Source of the DNA: RBG-13-43-22 sp040755035 | GTDB lineage: Bacteria; Desulfobacterota; RBG-13-43-22 | Assembly (NCBI GenBank): GCA_040755035.1 | Contig: JBFMBU010000257.1 | Span: 1 to 28,198, forward strand | DNA: 28,198 bases | Direction of reading: 5' to 3' | Part shown: positions 15,547 through 23,931 of the stretch, one piece after another | Numbering within the stretch: position 1 is the first letter of the stretch | Layout: the number at the start of each line of letters is the position of its first letter | Position numbers and translations under genes: made by a program | Notes under the pieces: model-generated | Database searches by the model: none | What the model was told of the DNA's origin: nothing | Seen by the model: the letters and a program-made list of their open reading frames with translations, nothing else

Positions 15547-16194
15547 ATGAAAGAACTAAAATTCAGCGATAATTATAATGACCTTTCCCAGCAGACCGGG
15601 GTGCGGGCCGGGTTCCAGTTTGAATTTTATTGTGAACGGTGTAACGACACCTGGCGGACGGAATTTGTCCCTTTTCGTAGCGGACAGGCTTCGGGCTGGC
15701 TGCAAAAGGCCACCAGTTTTTTCGGGGGCGTGGTCGGAGGAGCGGCCTCGGAGGCCCTGGAAGGGATCGCCAATTCGACCTGGGGCAATGCCCATGACCA
15801 GGCCTTTCAACAAGCCATCGAACAGGCCAAAAATCATTTTCACCGCTGCGCACGCTGTTTCCAATATGTTTGCGACGTTTGCTGGAACGGGGATAAGGGA
15901 TTATGCCTCAATTGCGCCCCTGATGTCCAAACCGAGGTAGAGGCAGCCCGTACCCAGGGCGAAATATACGGGGCCACGGAAAATGCCGCCCTGGAGGGGA
16001 TCCGGAAAGGGAAAAAACGGGATGTGAAAAGCGAACGGCAGTTGAAATGCCCCCAATGCGGGGCCGAAACCAAAGGGGCTAAATTCTGTCCTGAATGCGG
16101 TTATAAATTGGCGCGGGAGAATCAATGCCCGGCCTGCTCGGCCAGGATTTCACCTACGGCCAAGTTCTGTCCCGAGTGTGGGGAGAAAATTTAA
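15547..16194 (+). CDS. Multi-zinc-ribbon protein with glycine-rich amphipathic segment
   Basis: This 215-residue protein has sixteen cysteines in CxxC pairs: C29/C32; C101/C104, C109/C112, C120/C123; and two C-terminal zinc ribbons of CPxCG type (C168/C171 with C181/C184, C194/C197 with C208/C211). Between the first pair and the second cluster lies a glycine/alanine-rich helix (FFGGVVGGAASEA, about 58-70) resembling membrane-interacting glycine-zipper segments. No catalytic motif is present. The family is widespread and functionally uncharacterised; protein-protein or nucleic-acid contact is the usual guess. The gene is flanked by large gaps on both sides and seems monocistronic. AAGGGAG before the ATG at 15547 supports the start. 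Confidence 0.8.
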   Translation: MKELKFSDNYNDLSQQTGVRAGFQFEFYCERCNDTWRTEFVPFRSGQASGWLQKATSFFGGVVGGAASEALEGIANSTWGNAHDQAFQQAIEQAKNHFHRCARCFQYVCDVCWNGDKGLCLNCAPDVQTEVEAARTQGEIYGATENAALEGIRKGKKRDVKSERQLKCPQCGAETKGAKFCPECGYKLARENQCPACSARISPTAKFCPECGEKI

Positions 16195-16549
16195 AAAATG
16201 ATTAAAATCGATCCTTCTCAGTTGGGTCAGGGTAACATGCCCGTTTTAGAATAAATTCTATCCAAATTTACGTAGAATTTTATTCACTATGCGCCTAAAA
16301 CCTGAAACCAAACCCGGTCAGGATAAATAAAAGCCCGCTGGCAAAATAGATTTTCATGAAAGGGTATTTGCTTAAAACCAGCCTATTCATCATAATACGA
16401 AGAAATTGAACAAAATTTGTTTAAAAAGAAGATTTATTTGTCAAATTCCAACCCATTCTCCCTCTTATTTTAACCAATAATCCCTCCAGAGAAGTCATAT
16501 TTTTTTGTAACATACTAAAATAATTGTTAATTTTAATTTTACCACTCAA
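16195..16549. other. AT-rich intergenic stretch with no recognised gene
   Basis: Several in-frame stops occur in all frames. An imperfect inverted repeat is visible: GAATAAATTCTA near 16251 with TAGAATTTTATTC near 16276, one extra base in the second arm. Nothing else is supported until the candidate promoter at 16550. Confidence 0.5.
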
Positions 16550-16566
16550 CTGGTCTGACTATTGCT
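16550..16566 (+). promoter_or_regulatory. Candidate sigma-54 promoter of the sensor HD-GYP gene
   Basis: CTGGTCTGACTATTGCT keeps the invariant GG (16552-16553) and GC (16564-16565) with exactly 10 bases between, plus TTGCT of the -12 box. The -24 box is weaker (TGGTCT against TGGCAC). The predicted start near 16577 is about 29 bases before the ATG, and the upstream DNA is AT-rich. Confidence 0.4.
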
Positions 16567-16605
16567 TATTATTGTCCTGCAGAACTACCCTTACCAGGAA
16601 TTTTC

Positions 16606-18579
16606 ATGATCGAAGAGCCTCTTTATAACAGCAGAATTTTAAATACCTACCTGGAGCTGACCAAAAAAAACTACCCTCAGGTGAATATTTCCGAACTTCT
16701 GGAATATGCCGGTGTGGAACCCTATCAGATCAGCGATGAAGGACACTGGTTCACACAAAGCCAGCATGACCGTTTCCATCAAAAATTAGTGGAACTGACC
16801 GGAAATGCCGAGATCGCCCGCGAGGCCGGGCGGTATACGGCCACCTCCAAAGGAGTCGGATCCTTTAAGCAATATACCCTGGCCTTGATGGGCCCGGTCG
16901 CGGCCTTTAACATAGTGGGCCGACTTACTTCCAAATTTACCCGGGGTTCCCATTATGCATCGAAAAAAATCTCCGCCAATACATTGGAGATAACCGTATC
17001 CCCCCGGAAAGGTGTTCAGGAAAGACCCTACCAATGTGAAAACCGCTGGGGGATGTTTCAGGCGGTCTTTGATTTTTTTAATTACAAAGTATCCAGAAGC
17101 GACCATCCCGAATGTGTCTTTAAAGGAGGGAAAGTTTGTCGCTATATTTTTTCCTGGGAATCTCCCCCTTCCGCCTTGTGGAAGAAAATCAGAAATATTA
17201 CCGCCGGGTTGTTGATAACTGCCGGCGTCCTGCTGGTCCCCTACTTCCCCGGGGACAGTCTGGTGGTCTTTTTCATTCTTTCCGTCTTTTTTATCTTATC
17301 TTACTTGATAGACTCCCTGGAAAAAAAGGAATTGACAGCCACGATCGACAACTTCCGAAAATCGGCCGAAGAACAAATCGATCAAATCGACGTCACCTAT
17401 AAGAACGCCATGATGATCAATGAGATCGGCCAGACCATCAATAAAAAATTAAACATAAATGATATCCTTGAGAATATTATGCAAACCTTAAAGGCACGGT
17501 TGGATTACGATCGGGGGATGATCCTCCTGACCAATCCGGACAAAACCGTGCTGCTTTTTTCCGCCGGTTACGGCCTTGGGGAAGAAGAGCTCCCCCGGAT
17601 TAGAAACACCGTCTTTCAAATGAACAAACCCGCTTCCAACGGCACTTTTTTTCGTTGTTTTCACGAACAAAACCCCCTGCTGGTCAGCGACACCGATGAA
17701 ATAAAAGGGCAGATCACCGGGAAAAGTCAGGAATTCCTGTTAAGCACCGGCAGCAAATCTTTCATCGCCTGCCCGATAATTTATGAAAAGGAATCTCTCG
17801 GTGTTCTGGTGGTCGACACTATCAAAAAAAAGAGGGCCTTGACGCAAACGGATATCAGTCTGTTGACCGGTATCGCCAATCAGATCGGGATCAGCATTAA
17901 TAACGCCCGCCTCATTGACCAGCAAAAAAAGCAGTTCAACTCCATCCTGCGCGTCCTGGCCGCTTCCATCGACGCCCGTGACCCGTTAACCGCCGGTCAT
18001 TCGGAAAAGGTAACGGAATACGCCTTGGGTGTCGCCCGGGAATTGAATTTGGGTGAAACCTTTTGCGAAGTCATCAGCATCGCCGCCCTGCTGCACGATT
18101 ATGGCAAAATCGCCATTCGGGACGATGTCTTGAAAAAACCGGGGCAACTTACTTCCAAGGAATACCAGGAAATCCAATCCCACGCCTTGAAAACCAGACT
18201 GATCCTGAACCAGATGAATTTCAGTGATGAATACACGGAAATCCCTTTGATAGCCGGTGCCCACCATGAACGGTATGACGGAAACGGTTATCCCAACGGA
18301 TTAAAAGGGGAAGAAATCCCCTTAGGGGCCAGGATCATTGCCGTGGCCGATGTCTTTGAGGCTTTAACTTCCCAGAGGCACTACCGGGACCCCATGCCCG
18401 TCGATGAAGCCTTGAAAATAATAAAAGAAGGCAAAGGAACGGCTTTTGACGGAAAAATTGTCGAAGCCTTTTCCGAATATTATGAAAAGACCTTTCTCAG
18501 AAATAAAGCCCTGGTCAGCCTCTACCGGACCGTCAGTCCGAGACCTTTGCTTCAGGAGCAGGCCTCAACCTTGCATTGA
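16606..18579 (+). CDS. Membrane-bound sensor c-di-GMP phosphodiesterase (V4R-like, 2 TM, GAF, HD-GYP)
   Basis: This protein has 657 residues. Residues 1-185 form a cytoplasmic-looking sensory module ending in HPECVFKGGKVCRYIFSW, which resembles the cysteine-containing end of V4R/4VR ligand-binding domains; I hold this assignment loosely. Two transmembrane helices (about 195-237) and a short coiled coil (240-275) follow, then a GAF domain (about 285-435). The HD-GYP domain occupies 445-640, with the metal pair H497-D498 and the diagnostic HHERYDGNGYP (553-563), all intact. HD-GYP enzymes hydrolyse c-di-GMP to pGpG or GMP. The gene is monocistronic with AGGAA before the ATG. It probably links a small-molecule or redox signal to c-di-GMP turnover. 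Confidence 0.9.
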   Translation: MIEEPLYNSRILNTYLELTKKNYPQVNISELLEYAGVEPYQISDEGHWFTQSQHDRFHQKLVELTGNAEIAREAGRYTATSKGVGSFKQYTLALMGPVAAFNIVGRLTSKFTRGSHYASKKISANTLEITVSPRKGVQERPYQCENRWGMFQAVFDFFNYKVSRSDHPECVFKGGKVCRYIFSWESPPSALWKKIRNITAGLLITAGVLLVPYFPGDSLVVFFILSVFFILSYLIDSLEKKELTATIDNFRKSAEEQIDQIDVTYKNAMMINEIGQTINKKLNINDILENIMQTLKARLDYDRGMILLTNPDKTVLLFSAGYGLGEEELPRIRNTVFQMNKPASNGTFFRCFHEQNPLLVSDTDEIKGQITGKSQEFLLSTGSKSFIACPIIYEKESLGVLVVDTIKKKRALTQTDISLLTGIANQIGISINNARLIDQQKKQFNSILRVLAASIDARDPLTAGHSEKVTEYALGVARELNLGETFCEVISIAALLHDYGKIAIRDDVLKKPGQLTSKEYQEIQSHALKTRLILNQMNFSDEYTEIPLIAGAHHERYDGNGYPNGLKGEEIPLGARIIAVADVFEALTSQRHYRDPMPVDEALKIIKEGKGTAFDGKIVEAFSEYYEKTFLRNKALVSLYRTVSPRPLLQEQASTLH

Positions 18580-18642
18580 TCTTCATCTTCCCCACCTTCG
18601 ACCCCCTCGTCCCCTGCCGAAGCCTTATAAAAAAAAACCGAC

Positions 18643-18681
18643 CACTAAGTTTTTTATTTGACTTCCATAAAAAACTTAGTG
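18643..18681. repeat. Perfect 15-bp AT-rich inverted repeat with promoter-like centre
   Basis: CACTAAGTTTTTTAT (18643-18657) and ATAAAAAACTTAGTG (18667-18681) are perfect inverted copies around 9 bases. The spacer begins with TTGACT (18658-18663), and TATGAA follows 18 bases later (18682-18687). The layout could be a promoter straddled by a repressor operator, or the terminator of the preceding gene. The remainder of 18580-18823 shows no gene. Confidence 0.4.
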
Positions 18682-18823
18682 TATGAAATACCAAACTCTT
18701 CAACACTTCTGGAAAACATAAGGTAAAGGACCTTGAAAAAAACTCCGTTTTCTTTACATAGTTGCCAGAATCAAAGAACATCCTTCAATACATTCGTTGC
18801 CATATATTTTTCAAACAAAGAAT

Positions 18824-18989
18824 CCCTGTTCATGGAAACGGGGCCCTGTAGTCAGAGATAACTCTACCCGGATTAAACCCGGAGCTGTCTGTCAGTACTT
18901 ACTGAAGACCGAAATTTTTCGAAAAGCTGTCCATCCCTCCGATGAAGAAAGGGATGGGCTTCAATCAAAACCCAAAAATTTCAACAGGG
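18824..18989 (+). ncRNA. Candidate structured RNA or leader upstream of the branched-chain-type ABC operon
   Basis: The ends CCCTGTT (18824-18830) and AACAGGG (18983-18989) can close a domain. Inside lie AGAG-ATAA-CTCT (18854-18865), CCGG/CCGG (18868-18882), GTC..TCAGT-ACTT-ACTGA.GAC (18887-18909), CGAA-ATTT-TTCG (18910-18921) and CCATCCC/GGGATGG (18931-18957) extended by AAGC/GCTT. Two ACCCGGA direct repeats flank TTAA (18866-18883). CCCTGTT can alternatively pair with AACGGGG (18837-18843). I recognise no known RNA family and see no T-run. An 82-codon frame overlaps it but looks like nothing known. The region 18990-19117 up to the binding-protein gene holds only its ribosome site. Confidence 0.35.
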
Positions 18990-19117
18990 GAATATCCTTA
19001 TATCTACTGCTGGTTGGCAGCAAAACCGTCACGAATCTATTCTAATCATGTTGAATTCCGGGCCGGAAACCCCGGATCATAAATCCTAAACTTAACTTTT
19101 TTCAAAGGGAGGATGCC

Positions 19118-20308
19118 ATGAAAGCAAAGCAGGGATGGATGGGATTGTTGGTTATTGGTTTGCTTTTAATTCCGGTTTTCAGTAACGGTGCGGTTGTGGG
19201 GGTGACGGATACCGAAGTCTGGGTCGGCATCACCACACCCCTATCCGGTCCGGCGGCCCTCTGGGGGGCTACGGGACAGGGGGCCAAGGCCTGGGCTGAT
19301 TATGTCAACGACAAGGGGGGAGTCCATGGCCGAAAAATCAAGGTCATCCTTAAAGACGACGGATACAATCCGGCCCGGGCCATGGCCAATCTGACGGAAA
19401 TGAAGGGGAAGGTATTTTCCGTAGTAGCCCTTTTGGGAACAGCCGTAGTCAACGCCTGTAAGGATTTTTTCTATGACAATAAGATCCCCTTGGTGGACGC
19501 TTACGGGGATGTGCGCATCTGGGCCAAGTATCCGAAAGAAAAACTGAAATATGTCTTTGTCGCTTATCCGGATTACGAGGATGAAGCCGAATATCTGGCT
19601 GATTATGCCATTAAAAAAATGGGGGGCAAAAAGCTGGCCGTTTTTTATCAAAATGATGACTACGGGAAGATGGGCCTTCAAGGTGTAAAAACGACCGTTT
19701 CCAAAAGTCAGGGGAAGGCTCAGGTGGCGGCGGCTGTACCCTATGAGGTAACCGAAAGGGCACTGGGGACCCATGCCTTGAAGATGAAGGAATCCGGCGC
19801 CGACGTGGTTTTCCTCTATACCACCATGAGCCATGCCGCCCTGATTTTAAAAGAAATGGCCAAAGTGGATTATCGGCCCAAGACCATGGTCAGCTTTCCT
19901 ATGGCTGATCCGATCATGTATACCACGGCCGGGGAGTTGTGGGAAGGAGTTTACCCGGCCGGGGCCGGTCAGGTCGGTGTCCTTGGTGAACCGGATATGG
20001 ACCGGGTCTCCGAGATTCTCAAAAAATACGAACCCAGCCTTAAGGGCAAGGAATATCTGGCCGTTTTCGGAGCCGTTTCCATGATGACCTTTGTCGAAGG
20101 CTTGAAAAACGCCGGCAAAAACCTTACCCAGGAATCGTTGATTGTCGGTCTGGAAAAGATCAAGAACTGGAAACCGGAAGGAATCGGCGCCGGAATTACT
20201 TTTTCACCCACCAGGCATCATGGCTTAAATGCCTCCAGGCTTTTACATGCGGAAAAAGGCAAACATGTTCCCCTTTCCGATTATGTGATTCATAAAGCCT
20301 ACTTTTAA
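19118..20308 (+). CDS. ABC transporter substrate-binding protein, LivK-like
   Basis: This 396-residue periplasmic binding protein of the branched-chain amino acid/amide class has a signal peptide (1-25) ending before VVGVTDTEVWVG. The first-lobe motifs TPLSGPAALWG and GVHGRKIKVILKDDGYNPARA are typical, as are YQNDDYGKMG and the second-lobe ADVVFLYTT. The usual lipobox cysteine is absent, so it is soluble. Members of this class in anaerobes bind amino acids, amides, urea or aromatic acids. The acyl-CoA ligase in the same operon makes an organic acid the more likely ligand, which is inference. GGGAGG precedes the ATG at good spacing. It leads a six-gene operon and has a long, hairpin-rich upstream region. 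Confidence 0.9.
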   Translation: MKAKQGWMGLLVIGLLLIPVFSNGAVVGVTDTEVWVGITTPLSGPAALWGATGQGAKAWADYVNDKGGVHGRKIKVILKDDGYNPARAMANLTEMKGKVFSVVALLGTAVVNACKDFFYDNKIPLVDAYGDVRIWAKYPKEKLKYVFVAYPDYEDEAEYLADYAIKKMGGKKLAVFYQNDDYGKMGLQGVKTTVSKSQGKAQVAAAVPYEVTERALGTHALKMKESGADVVFLYTTMSHAALILKEMAKVDYRPKTMVSFPMADPIMYTTAGELWEGVYPAGAGQVGVLGEPDMDRVSEILKKYEPSLKGKEYLAVFGAVSMMTFVEGLKNAGKNLTQESLIVGLEKIKNWKPEGIGAGITFSPTRHHGLNASRLLHAEKGKHVPLSDYVIHKAYF

Positions 20309-20316
20309 AAACCATA

Positions 20317-20399
20317 GGTTTCAAGGGTTCGAGGAGCCAAGGGGCCAAGGTCAAGGTTTGATGATCTACCACTCCTTTCACCCTCGACCCCTTGAAACC
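20317..20399. repeat. 18-bp inverted repeat in the spacer between the binding protein and livG
   Basis: GGTTTCAAGGGTTCGAGG (20317-20334) is matched by CCTCGACCCCTTGAAACC (20382-20399) with one wobble-compatible mismatch. The 47-base interior repeats the words CCAAGGGGCCAAGG and TCAAGGTTTGA, the latter again complementary to AAACCTTGA in the right arm. No T-run follows. It may set the ratio of binding-protein to transporter mRNA. Confidence 0.6.
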
Positions 20400-20452
20400 T
20401 TGATCCCTTTCTTAAATATGATAGGAGCTGAGGGAACGGGGAAGAAATTTCT

Positions 20453-21235
20453 TTGGACTCATCCGTTTCTTCAACCAGAACCATGCCTCTCTTGGACATC
20501 AAAGATATCAGTATCAGTTTCGGCGGCATAATGGCCTTGAGCGGTATTTCTCTCCAGGTCCCGGAAGAAAAGATCATCGCCGTTATCGGACCCAATGGCT
20601 CAGGGAAAACCACCCTGTTTAACTGCCTCACGGGTATTTACCGTCCTGATCAGGGGAAAGTCATCCTCAAGGGTGAACATATCCAAAAACTTTCCCCTGA
20701 CGCCATCGCCGAACGGGGTATCGCCCGCACCTTCCAGAACCTGAGGCTCTTCATGAACATGAACGTCTTGGATAACCTCCTGGTGGGCAGGCATCTTCAC
20801 TTTCGGAAAAATCCCCTCCTTCCCGTATTTCGACTGCGGAAAGAAGAAATCCGCCACCGGAGGATTATCGAAGAGATCATCGACTTCCTGGACCTCCAGG
20901 CCTATCGCAAAGCCCGGGTGGCAGATTGCCCTTACGGGGTGCAGAAAAGGGTGGAATTGGGCCGGGCCCTGGCTATGGAGCCCAAATTGCTTCTCTTGGA
21001 TGAACCGATCTCCGGGCTGACTTCGGAAGAAAAAGAAGAATCGGCTTACCGGATCAACGAGATCCGGGGCAGGTTTCGTATGACCATTCTCTTAGTGGAA
21101 CATGACCTGCGGATAGCCTCACGCCTGGCGGATGAGATGGTGGCCTTTTATTATGGACAGAAGATCGCCCAGGGGACCCCGGAGGAAGTCCAACGTAATC
21201 CGGAGGTCATCCGCGCTTATCTGGGGGAGGATTGA
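20453..21235 (+). CDS. livG: Branched-chain-type ABC transporter ATPase LivG
   Basis: In this roughly 260-residue ATPase, Walker A is GPNGSGKT, the Q-loop lies in RTFQNLRLF, the LivG-type signature is CPYGVQKRVELGRAL in place of LSGGQ, Walker B is LLLLDEP, and the switch histidine is in VEHDL. It pairs with LivF to drive the permease dimer. The first possible codon is TTG at 20453 behind GGGGAAG. The alternative ATG at 20483 starts directly at MPLLDIKDIS, where relatives begin, but has no visible ribosome site. The start is therefore uncertain by 10 residues. The stop TGA overlaps the livF ATG by one base. Confidence 0.9.
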   Translation: MDSSVSSTRTMPLLDIKDISISFGGIMALSGISLQVPEEKIIAVIGPNGSGKTTLFNCLTGIYRPDQGKVILKGEHIQKLSPDAIAERGIARTFQNLRLFMNMNVLDNLLVGRHLHFRKNPLLPVFRLRKEEIRHRRIIEEIIDFLDLQAYRKARVADCPYGVQKRVELGRALAMEPKLLLLDEPISGLTSEEKEESAYRINEIRGRFRMTILLVEHDLRIASRLADEMVAFYYGQKIAQGTPEEVQRNPEVIRAYLGED

Positions 21236-22008
21236 TGTCTTTCCTGAAAATCGCCAATATCGAAACCCTATATTTTGACCGTATCTATGCCTTGCACGGC
21301 CTTTCCCTGGATATCTCGGAAAAGGAAATTTTTGCTGTTCTGGGACCTAATGGGGCCGGAAAAACAACGCTGCTCAAAACCATCGCCGGGCTGCTCAAAG
21401 ACCAACCCAAAAAAGGGATCATCGAATTCAACGGCCGCCGGATCCAGCGCCTGGCGCCGGAAAAAATTTCTTCTACGGGAATCGTCTACGTCCCGGAAGA
21501 CCGGGGGCTTTTCCGGGAATTGACCGTCAAGGAAAATCTGGATTTGGGTTTCTGGGGTCGAAGGGACAAAAGGAAAGAGGAAGATCTGGAATTTATTTAC
21601 GGTCTTTTTCCCATCCTCAAGGAAAGGACCAAACAACAAGCCGAGACCCTTTCCGGGGGGGAGCAGCAGATGCTGGCCATCGCCCGGGCCATGCTCCGCA
21701 GACCTAAGCTGTTGATGTTGGATGAGCCCTCTCTCGGTCTGGCCCCTTTGGTAGCCCGGAACGTCTTTCAGGCCCTGGGAAAAATAAGCGCCCTGGGCAC
21801 CACCATTCTCCTGGTTGAGCAAAACGCCAAACTGGCCCTGAAGATCGCCAACTATGGTTATATCCTCGAGGCCGGTCGAATCGTCCTCAAAGGAACTTCA
21901 AAAGAATTGATGGAAAATGAAGACGTCCAGGAACTGTATCTGGGCTTAGGGAAAGATACGGCCTCCTCAAAAGGGTGGCGGCTCTACAAGAAGAGAAGGA
22001 GATGGTAA
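21235..22008 (+). CDS. livF: Branched-chain-type ABC transporter ATPase LivF
   Basis: In this 257-residue ATPase, Walker A is GPNGAGKT, the signature is LSGGEQQMLAIARAML, Walker B is LLMLDEPSLGLAP, and the switch histidine is replaced by glutamine in LVEQNAKLAL, as is normal for LivF. I place the start at the ATG 21235-21237, which overlaps the livG stop (TGATG) and has GGGGGAGG upstream; the TTG three bases earlier is not needed. The C-terminus is about 20 residues longer than most LivF and strongly basic (GWRLYKKRRRW). It reads into the ribosome site of the next gene, whose ATG overlaps the livF stop. Confidence 0.92.
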   Translation: MSFLKIANIETLYFDRIYALHGLSLDISEKEIFAVLGPNGAGKTTLLKTIAGLLKDQPKKGIIEFNGRRIQRLAPEKISSTGIVYVPEDRGLFRELTVKENLDLGFWGRRDKRKEEDLEFIYGLFPILKERTKQQAETLSGGEQQMLAIARAMLRRPKLLMLDEPSLGLAPLVARNVFQALGKISALGTTILLVEQNAKLALKIANYGYILEAGRIVLKGTSKELMENEDVQELYLGLGKDTASSKGWRLYKKRRRW

Positions 22009-23816
22009 TGCAGCAGGAGATCGTTCATTTCCCGGAATTATTTTTTCGCCAGGTGGAACGGTTAAAAAACCGGGTCGCCCTCCGGGATAAAGACTACGGC
22101 GTCTGGAAACGGATTTCCTGGCAGGAATACGGAGAAAAGGTCCGGCTGGTAGCGGCCGGTCTTTTGGCCTTGGGAGTGAAAGGGGGGGACCGCGTCTCGA
22201 TTCTGGGGGAGAACCGGCCGGAATGGCTTTTCTGTCATCTGGGCACCATGTCGGCCGGGGGGGTAACCTGTGGAGTTTATCCTACCTCGGCCCCGGACCA
22301 GGTGGCCTATGTGGCAGGTCATTCCGAATCCAAGGTTCTGTTTATTGAAAATGAAGAACAGGTGGACAAGGTCCTCCAAATCCTTCCCGACCTTGAAGCC
22401 GTTATCCGGATCATCATTTGGGACCCCAAGGGATTATGGGGTTTTTCCCGGGAAAAGATCATTTTTTTCGATCAATTTCTCAAGGAAGCCCAAACCTTTC
22501 TGGATAATAATCCCCGATGTCTGGAAGACCGTTTGGCCCAGATAAAAGCCGATGACACGGCCATGATCATCTACACCTCCGGCACCACCGGTCGTCCCAA
22601 GGGGGCCATGATCAGTCACCGCAATATCCTGGGTCTGACCGAGTCCTTTGTCGACGTCAACAAAGGGTTTGAAAAAGATGAGGTCGTTTCTTATCTCCCT
22701 CTGGCCCATATCTATGAAAATCTCATTTCCCTCTTCCAGGCCATATGGAGCGGTGGCAAAGTCAATTTTGTGGAGAGCATCGACACCCTGCCCGAGAATT
22801 TACGAGAGGTCTCTCCCACGGTCTTTGCCAGTGTCCCCAGAATCTGGGAGAAGTTTGCCTCCATGGTTGAAATCCGCATGTCCGACTCTACCCTCCTTAA
22901 AAAGACCCTTTACCGTTTGGCCCTGGGGGTGGGCTTAAAATACGTTCGAAACCCCAAGGGTTCCAAAGAACGTCAGGCCTGGTCCTTGCTCTATTGGCCT
23001 TTGTATTGGCTGGTTCTTTATCATTTGCGGCGTCAGCTCGGATTTGAAAGGATCCGTCTGGCCATTTGCGGTGCCGCCCCGGCCTCACCCGAGCTTTTTG
23101 AATTTTTTAACGCCTTGGGAGTCCCTCTGCGGGAAGGGTATGGGCAGACGGAATCCACCGGCGTTATCGCCCTGCAGCGTCTGGAGCGGCCCCGCTGGGG
23201 TTTTGTGGGGGAACCGATTCCGGGAGTGGAGGTCAAGATCGCCGAGGACGGTGAGATCCTGGCCCGGGGCATCGGCGTTTTCAAGGGGTATTTGAAGGAC
23301 CCCCAGCTTACGGCCGAAACCATTAAAGACGGCTGGCTGCATACCGGGGATGTAGGCGTTTTGGAGGACGGCTATCTGAAAATCATGGACCGGAAAAAAG
23401 ACATCCTGATTACCGCCGGAGGGAAGAATATCACCCCGGCCTATATTGAAAACAAGCTCAAGTTCAGCCCTTATATCCAGGATGCCGTGGTCATCGGCGA
23501 CGGGAAAAAATTCTTAGTGGCCCTGATCCTGATCGATGAGGACAACATCAACAAATATGCCCAGGACCACCGCATCCCCTTTACTACCTTCGAAAGTCTG
23601 ACCCAGAGCCCGGAAATTACTAAGTTGATCGATCAGGAAGTGGCCAAGGTCAACACCACCCTGTCGCAGGTGGAATCGATAAAGAAATTCGCCTTGCTTC
23701 CCAGGCGTTTTTATGAAGAAGACGGTGATGTGACCCCCACCAAAAAGGTCAAACGCCGTTTCCTGGAGAAACGATACGGCGATCTGATTGAATCGTTGTA
23801 TAAGGGGAGGGACTGA
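22008..23816 (+). CDS. Long-chain-type acyl-CoA ligase (AMP-forming) inside the transporter operon
   Basis: This 602-residue ANL-superfamily enzyme activates an organic acid to its CoA thioester via an acyl-adenylate. It carries the P-loop-like YTSGTTGRPKG (189-199), REGYGQTEST, the hinge-proximal TGDVG and DRKKD, and the C-terminal basic TPTKKVKRR with the presumed catalytic lysine. Overall it is closest to FadD15/long-chain ligases with an inserted membrane-proximal helix (WSLLYWPLYWLVLYHL). I chose the ATG at 22008, which overlaps the livF stop (TAATG) with AAGGAG 6 bases upstream; an ATG at 22002 sits too close to that site. Its location between livF and livM strongly suggests that the imported acid is activated on entry. 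Confidence 0.92.
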   Translation: MQQEIVHFPELFFRQVERLKNRVALRDKDYGVWKRISWQEYGEKVRLVAAGLLALGVKGGDRVSILGENRPEWLFCHLGTMSAGGVTCGVYPTSAPDQVAYVAGHSESKVLFIENEEQVDKVLQILPDLEAVIRIIIWDPKGLWGFSREKIIFFDQFLKEAQTFLDNNPRCLEDRLAQIKADDTAMIIYTSGTTGRPKGAMISHRNILGLTESFVDVNKGFEKDEVVSYLPLAHIYENLISLFQAIWSGGKVNFVESIDTLPENLREVSPTVFASVPRIWEKFASMVEIRMSDSTLLKKTLYRLALGVGLKYVRNPKGSKERQAWSLLYWPLYWLVLYHLRRQLGFERIRLAICGAAPASPELFEFFNALGVPLREGYGQTESTGVIALQRLERPRWGFVGEPIPGVEVKIAEDGEILARGIGVFKGYLKDPQLTAETIKDGWLHTGDVGVLEDGYLKIMDRKKDILITAGGKNITPAYIENKLKFSPYIQDAVVIGDGKKFLVALILIDEDNINKYAQDHRIPFTTFESLTQSPEITKLIDQEVAKVNTTLSQVESIKKFALLPRRFYEEDGDVTPTKKVKRRFLEKRYGDLIESLYKGRD

Positions 23817-23867
23817 TCCGGAATGAAAACCGATTTCGACTTAGTTTTCAGATTGCGGAATAAAAAC

Positions 23868-23911
23868 CGTATCTCGTGATGTGGTATTGGCGAGATACGA
23901 GATACGAGATG
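23868..23911. repeat. Inverted plus tandem 7-base repeat between the ligase and livM
   Basis: Three tandem units CGAGATA, CGAGATA, CGAGATG (23891-23911) follow CGTATCTCG (23868-23876). The latter can pair perfectly over 9 bp with either the first or second copy of CGAGATACG. The spacer of about 115 bases otherwise shows no promoter. Slippage between the two pairing registers is built in. Confidence 0.6.
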
Positions 23912-23931
23912 CTTGAAAAGGTTTAAAGCAA

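Noticed and set aside
18797..19045. 82-codon open frame in the gap before the LivK-like gene
   Set aside because: It has no ribosome-binding site or recognisable motif, a mixed composition, and complete overlap with the hairpin-dense segment; more likely non-coding.
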